Below, piece by piece: positions 62,501-64,000 of a stretch of 64,000 bases of DNA; position 1 is the first letter of the stretch, and each line of letters opens with the position of its first letter. Origin of the DNA: Ectobius pallidus (taxonomy: Eukaryota; Arthropoda; Insecta; Blattodea; Ectobiidae). Both the position numbers and the translations under genes were made by a program. Below the pieces are notes generated by a model. That model was given only the letters and a program-made list of their open reading frames with translations, was not told the DNA's origin and made no database searches. Location: contig CAXKWD010000006.1 of the NCBI GenBank assembly GCA_964059195.1, positions 9,726,530-9,790,529 on the forward strand, in the 5' to 3' direction.

Positions 62501-63703
62501 AAGAACAAAATTGAAACTCTGAGTTATTACAAATAAAATCGTTCCTTAATTGTCTACTAAGTACAGAGTGAAATATCTTTTGAACTATGAAATGAGATTT
62601 TTGATAAACTTATTGAATTTTTTGTTATTCATATGTACTATTTCTGGATGTGATCTAATTATGGAGTTATAGAGTCTTGGACCAGAATAAATGCTATGTT
62701 TAGAGCCAGAAGAGGTGAAATATTTTGGTTCTATTAAAGGCAATGTTTTATTTCTTCTAGTATTGTAATTATGAGGATCCGATACATGTACGTTGCGGTA
62801 TTTGTGAAAGTATTTTAAAAGTGTGAGCTTATAAATTTGTTCTACAGTCATAACTTTAAATTCTGGAAATATCAATTCTGTTGGATATTCTATAGGCTTT
62901 TTTAAACAAATTTTTATAATTCTCTTCTGTATTAGAATCAAAGGAGTCAATACAGAAGTGCCACTTCCTCCCCAGCCAATGATACCGTATTGGAGGACAG
63001 ATTGTATTAGAGCTAAGTAGACTATCCTTAAGACTTCAATCGGTAAACATTGTTTACATTGAGTTGATTGTTTTCTGTGCAGTCCGTTCCGTCACACCTC
63101 ACTAATTTCGTCACGATTTTTGAGCGATACACAAGCTGTCGATTAACTTTATTGCAGCTAAAGAAGTTTCACTTCAAAAAGTATTGATTACAAGTAAATG
63201 GGACCAAAAACGGAATTGTTACCGTAATCCGATTACTTTTATTCAATTACTTCCCATCACTGATTATAACAGAAGAAGGCCATTAAGGACAGGAAGGATT
63301 ACTGTACTAGTGCTAAATACAAAATTCAAATCTATGGAAGGAGAACCTTACCTTATAAAGTTTGTATTGTTCTGAGACAATGAGGTCTGCTAACTGGACA
63401 CACTCAGCGTACTCTCCCATTTCATGCATCACTGTATGCAGCAGTAACGTCACCTGCAAATAGTAATAGCAACTGTGTTAATATTTATACTCAAAACACA
63501 CTGAAAACAATGGAAAACAAACAGAAATTTTAACCAACCTTGGGAATGCATAACTGACGTAGATCAGCCAGTTGTTTCTGTCGACGACCAATTTCATCAT
63601 CAACAAACCTACTTTCATCTTCCTCTTCTTCTTCATTGGTAGGATCAACAAGCCATCCTCCTTCTGGGAAGGTCAGCACATTATACAGCTGTGACTTCAC
63701 TGT
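56467..63703 (-). CDS. Nup107: Nup107, nuclear pore Y-complex nucleoporin (last three exons)
   Basis: Minus-strand exons 63703-63539, 63453-63352 and 56574-56467 total 375 nt and join in phase 0. They encode the C-terminal 124 residues and a TAA stop. Recognisable: QLYNVLTFPEGGWLVDPTNE, RRQKQLADLRQLCIPK, then LLLHTVMHEMGEYAECVQLA and DLIVSEQYKLYK, then VFSKDKLGELLNKIAESSLA, closing DPWGCPVSS. Nup107 is a scaffold protein of the Nup107-160 (Y) complex; its C-terminal helices bind Nup133. The rest lies past the right edge. The intron before the last exon is 6.8 kb, swollen by a hAT (60722-63262), LINE pieces and SINEs; the other is 85 bp. The exons show no defects. It is convergent with PYROXD2. 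Confidence 0.93.
57140..57356 (+). pseudogene. LINE reverse-transcriptase tail fragment
   Basis: The + strand frame gives RKANWIGHILRHEGLVHYVI, EGKIKG, GRGRRRIHLDDMKDGRRYSK and GDREHWRQKFSV before a stop: the common C-terminus of RTE-type insect LINE proteins. Only the last ~65 codons remain. Lies in Nup107 intron. Confidence 0.8.
57770..59330 (+). pseudogene. CR1/jockey-like LINE fragment interrupted by a hAT
   Basis: Contains VTLYADDTTLTAKHKD with the YADD catalytic box, then NLNINPSKCELITFGSNV and KDVKLLG. After a frameshift near 58050 the frame reads YLSKLVPKVIAKTIYFSLIE. It then continues beyond the hAT insertion as MYGIELWGS. Broken by stops and frameshifts; clearly dead. Confidence 0.78.
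58167..59117 (-). mobile_element. hAT element inserted in the LINE
   Basis: Ends TAAAGCCCGGATTTTCATGC and GCATGGAAATCCAGGCTCTA, flanked by CTTATAAT and CATATAAT (7 of 8). Removing it restores the LINE reading frame through …ESLIMYGIELWG. The minus strand at about 58445-58290 encodes APVTSCEVERYFSAFKNVLT, the hAT dimerisation motif, with the rest of the transposase missing. Confidence 0.85.
59331..60265. other. Nup107 intronic sequence, no gene recognised
   Basis: A TGTATG-rich stretch (59340-59490). The + frame at 59540-59675 (MTIHFKEYLLPYNFFYEDIP) ends at a GTAAAAG donor-like site but is unidentified. T-rich simple sequence at 60070-60200. Confidence 0.4.
60268..60560 (+). mobile_element. 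tRNA-derived SINE
   Basis: Head with A box TGGTCTTGTGGTTAGTG and B box CGAGTTCGATCTCC at normal spacing, then a 230-bp body (CATTCAGCCTCGTGATTCAA, GGCCATGGGTGTCGGTATGC, GACGCAGTGGCTGGG). Confidence 0.7.
60991..61892. mobile_element. Tc1/mariner-like element with ~200-bp inverted arms
   Basis: Ends CAGGTTGCGGCATTTAAAGT and ACTTTAAATGCCGCACCCTG, flanked by TA. Arms stay inverted for about 200 bp (TTAACTTCAACACATTGCTG against CAGCAATGTGTTGAAGTTAA). The interior keeps transposase pieces on +: VVVWCAIAAQGIIGPYFFES and SVNSERYNHMLQTFFLPELT (61290-61420), then broken QQDG. and SDLTAADFFF-like stretches. N-terminus deleted, frame broken. Confidence 0.85.
62287..63060 (-). pseudogene. CR1/jockey-like LINE 3' end
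   Basis: Minus-strand frame (62950-62585) reads LILIQKRIIKICLKKP, EQIYKLTLLKYFHKYR, HNYNTRRNKTLPLIEPK and GPRLYNSII, the usual C-terminal tail of CR1/jockey elements. Upstream YGIIGWGGSG is visible at 62985. The 3' UTR includes the GAATGAGCAAGCGCTCG hairpin (62344), and the tail is a (TTTA)n run at 62287-62312. Confidence 0.82.
63352..63453 (-). CDS. Nup107: Nup107 penultimate exon
   Basis: Acceptor ATTTGCAG, donor GTAAGG, 102 nt, 34 codons, from VTLLLHTVMHEMGEYAECVQ to KLYK. Confidence 0.93.
63539..63703 (-). CDS. Nup107: Nup107 antepenultimate exon in window
   Basis: Acceptor TTATTTTCAG, donor GTTGGT, 165 nt. Begins TVKSQLYNVL; contains an acidic run EEEEEDE that looks lineage-specific, then DDEIGRRQKQLADLRQLCIP. 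Confidence 0.92.
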
Positions 63704-64000
63704 CTGAAAAATAAACAGCATAAACATCTTGTAAATAGAATAGAAAAGAAAGCAAAAAAAAAAAAAAAAATACTTAAACCTATGAGTACAACTGAAACCA
63801 ATACCACTCCAATACCAATTAGGAGCCTTAATGAAGTGTTAAATCTACTCTTATACAATTCAACGGGCCTAAATAGCGTGCTCATTCCCTCGCTCAATTC
63901 GTGAGACATTGGACATACTCGGCGATGTTCGTCTCTCTCAGTCTAAACTTTCACGAAAAGTACAAAATTAGGAAAACCGTTTCTTTATTATATAAGGCCT
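63704..64000. other. Nup107 intron at the right edge
   Basis: The 3' end of an intron with a long A-run. A 70-codon minus-strand frame has one hydrophobic segment (IGIGVVLVSVVLIGLSIFF), but no conserved exon is recognisable. Confidence 0.4.

Larger units (their letters stand above)
60722..63262. mobile_element. hAT-type element hosting a mariner and a LINE tail
   Basis: Ends CAGTGATGGGAAAAGTA and TACTTCCCATCACTG, flanked by the perfect 8-bp duplication ATTATAAC (60714-60721 and 63263-63270). Subterminal AATTACAATTAC arrays at both ends. Without its two insertions only about 900 bp would remain. Its right end is 89 bp from a Nup107 exon. Confidence 0.88.

Noticed and set aside
63697..63909. 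70-codon frame with a membrane-like segment
   Set aside because: Runs through a poly-A tract into the Nup107 acceptor in a different frame; no conserved exon.

Overview
This window looks like nuclear DNA from a large, repeat-rich insect genome. It is AT-rich, its few conserved genes are split into short exons by introns of up to 22 kb, and it is packed with arthropod-type transposons (hAT, Tc1/mariner, pogo-like, PIF/Harbinger, RTE- and CR1/jockey-like LINEs, a gypsy-type LTR element, several tRNA-derived SINEs). The mix, especially the CGGBP1-like hAT and the LINE 3' ends sharing a GAATGAGCAA hairpin, would suit a cockroach or termite. That placement is inference; no database was searched.

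Genes. (1) The + strand carries eight in-frame 3' exons of PYROXD2, a mitochondrial FAD-dependent oxidoreductase, between 17972 and 49291. The exons sum to 1302 nt, 433 codons plus stop, with consistent splice phases; the N-terminal FAD-binding exons were not found. (2) A single-exon gene of 117 codons on the - strand (31128-31481) carries the SRSGRFKE signature of the PRR15 (proline-rich protein 15) family. It sits antisense inside the 22-kb PYROXD2 intron. (3) At the right edge the - strand holds the last three exons of nucleoporin Nup107 (63703 down to 56467), convergent with PYROXD2.

Layout. 1-2.5 kb: foldback-like inverted repeat. 4.56-5.4 kb: CRE-rich block ending in a TATA box. 5.8-6.4 kb: four-copy tandem repeat. 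6.7-8.1 kb: - strand LINE with a second LINE inserted. 9.6-13 kb: Harbinger and hAT elements. 16-17 kb: a repeat called family X here (tandem ~145-bp units plus a tRNA-like module), also at 20.7, 34.7 and 38.4 kb. 18-21 kb: PYROXD2 exons, with nested mariners filling one intron. 20.7-42.7 kb: the giant intron with many DNA transposons, the PRR15-like gene and a near-complete hAT at 35-37 kb. 42.7-49.3 kb: the remaining PYROXD2 exons, interspersed with a palindromic tRNA-like element and a 2.2-kb palindrome. 49.4-53.9 kb: a pogo-like element split by a young gypsy-type element with near-identical LTRs. 54-63.7 kb: repeats and Nup107.

The three genes share no pathway that I know of; the window is mainly a record of layered transposon insertions. 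Many elements could be bounded to the base because their target-site duplications are still readable.
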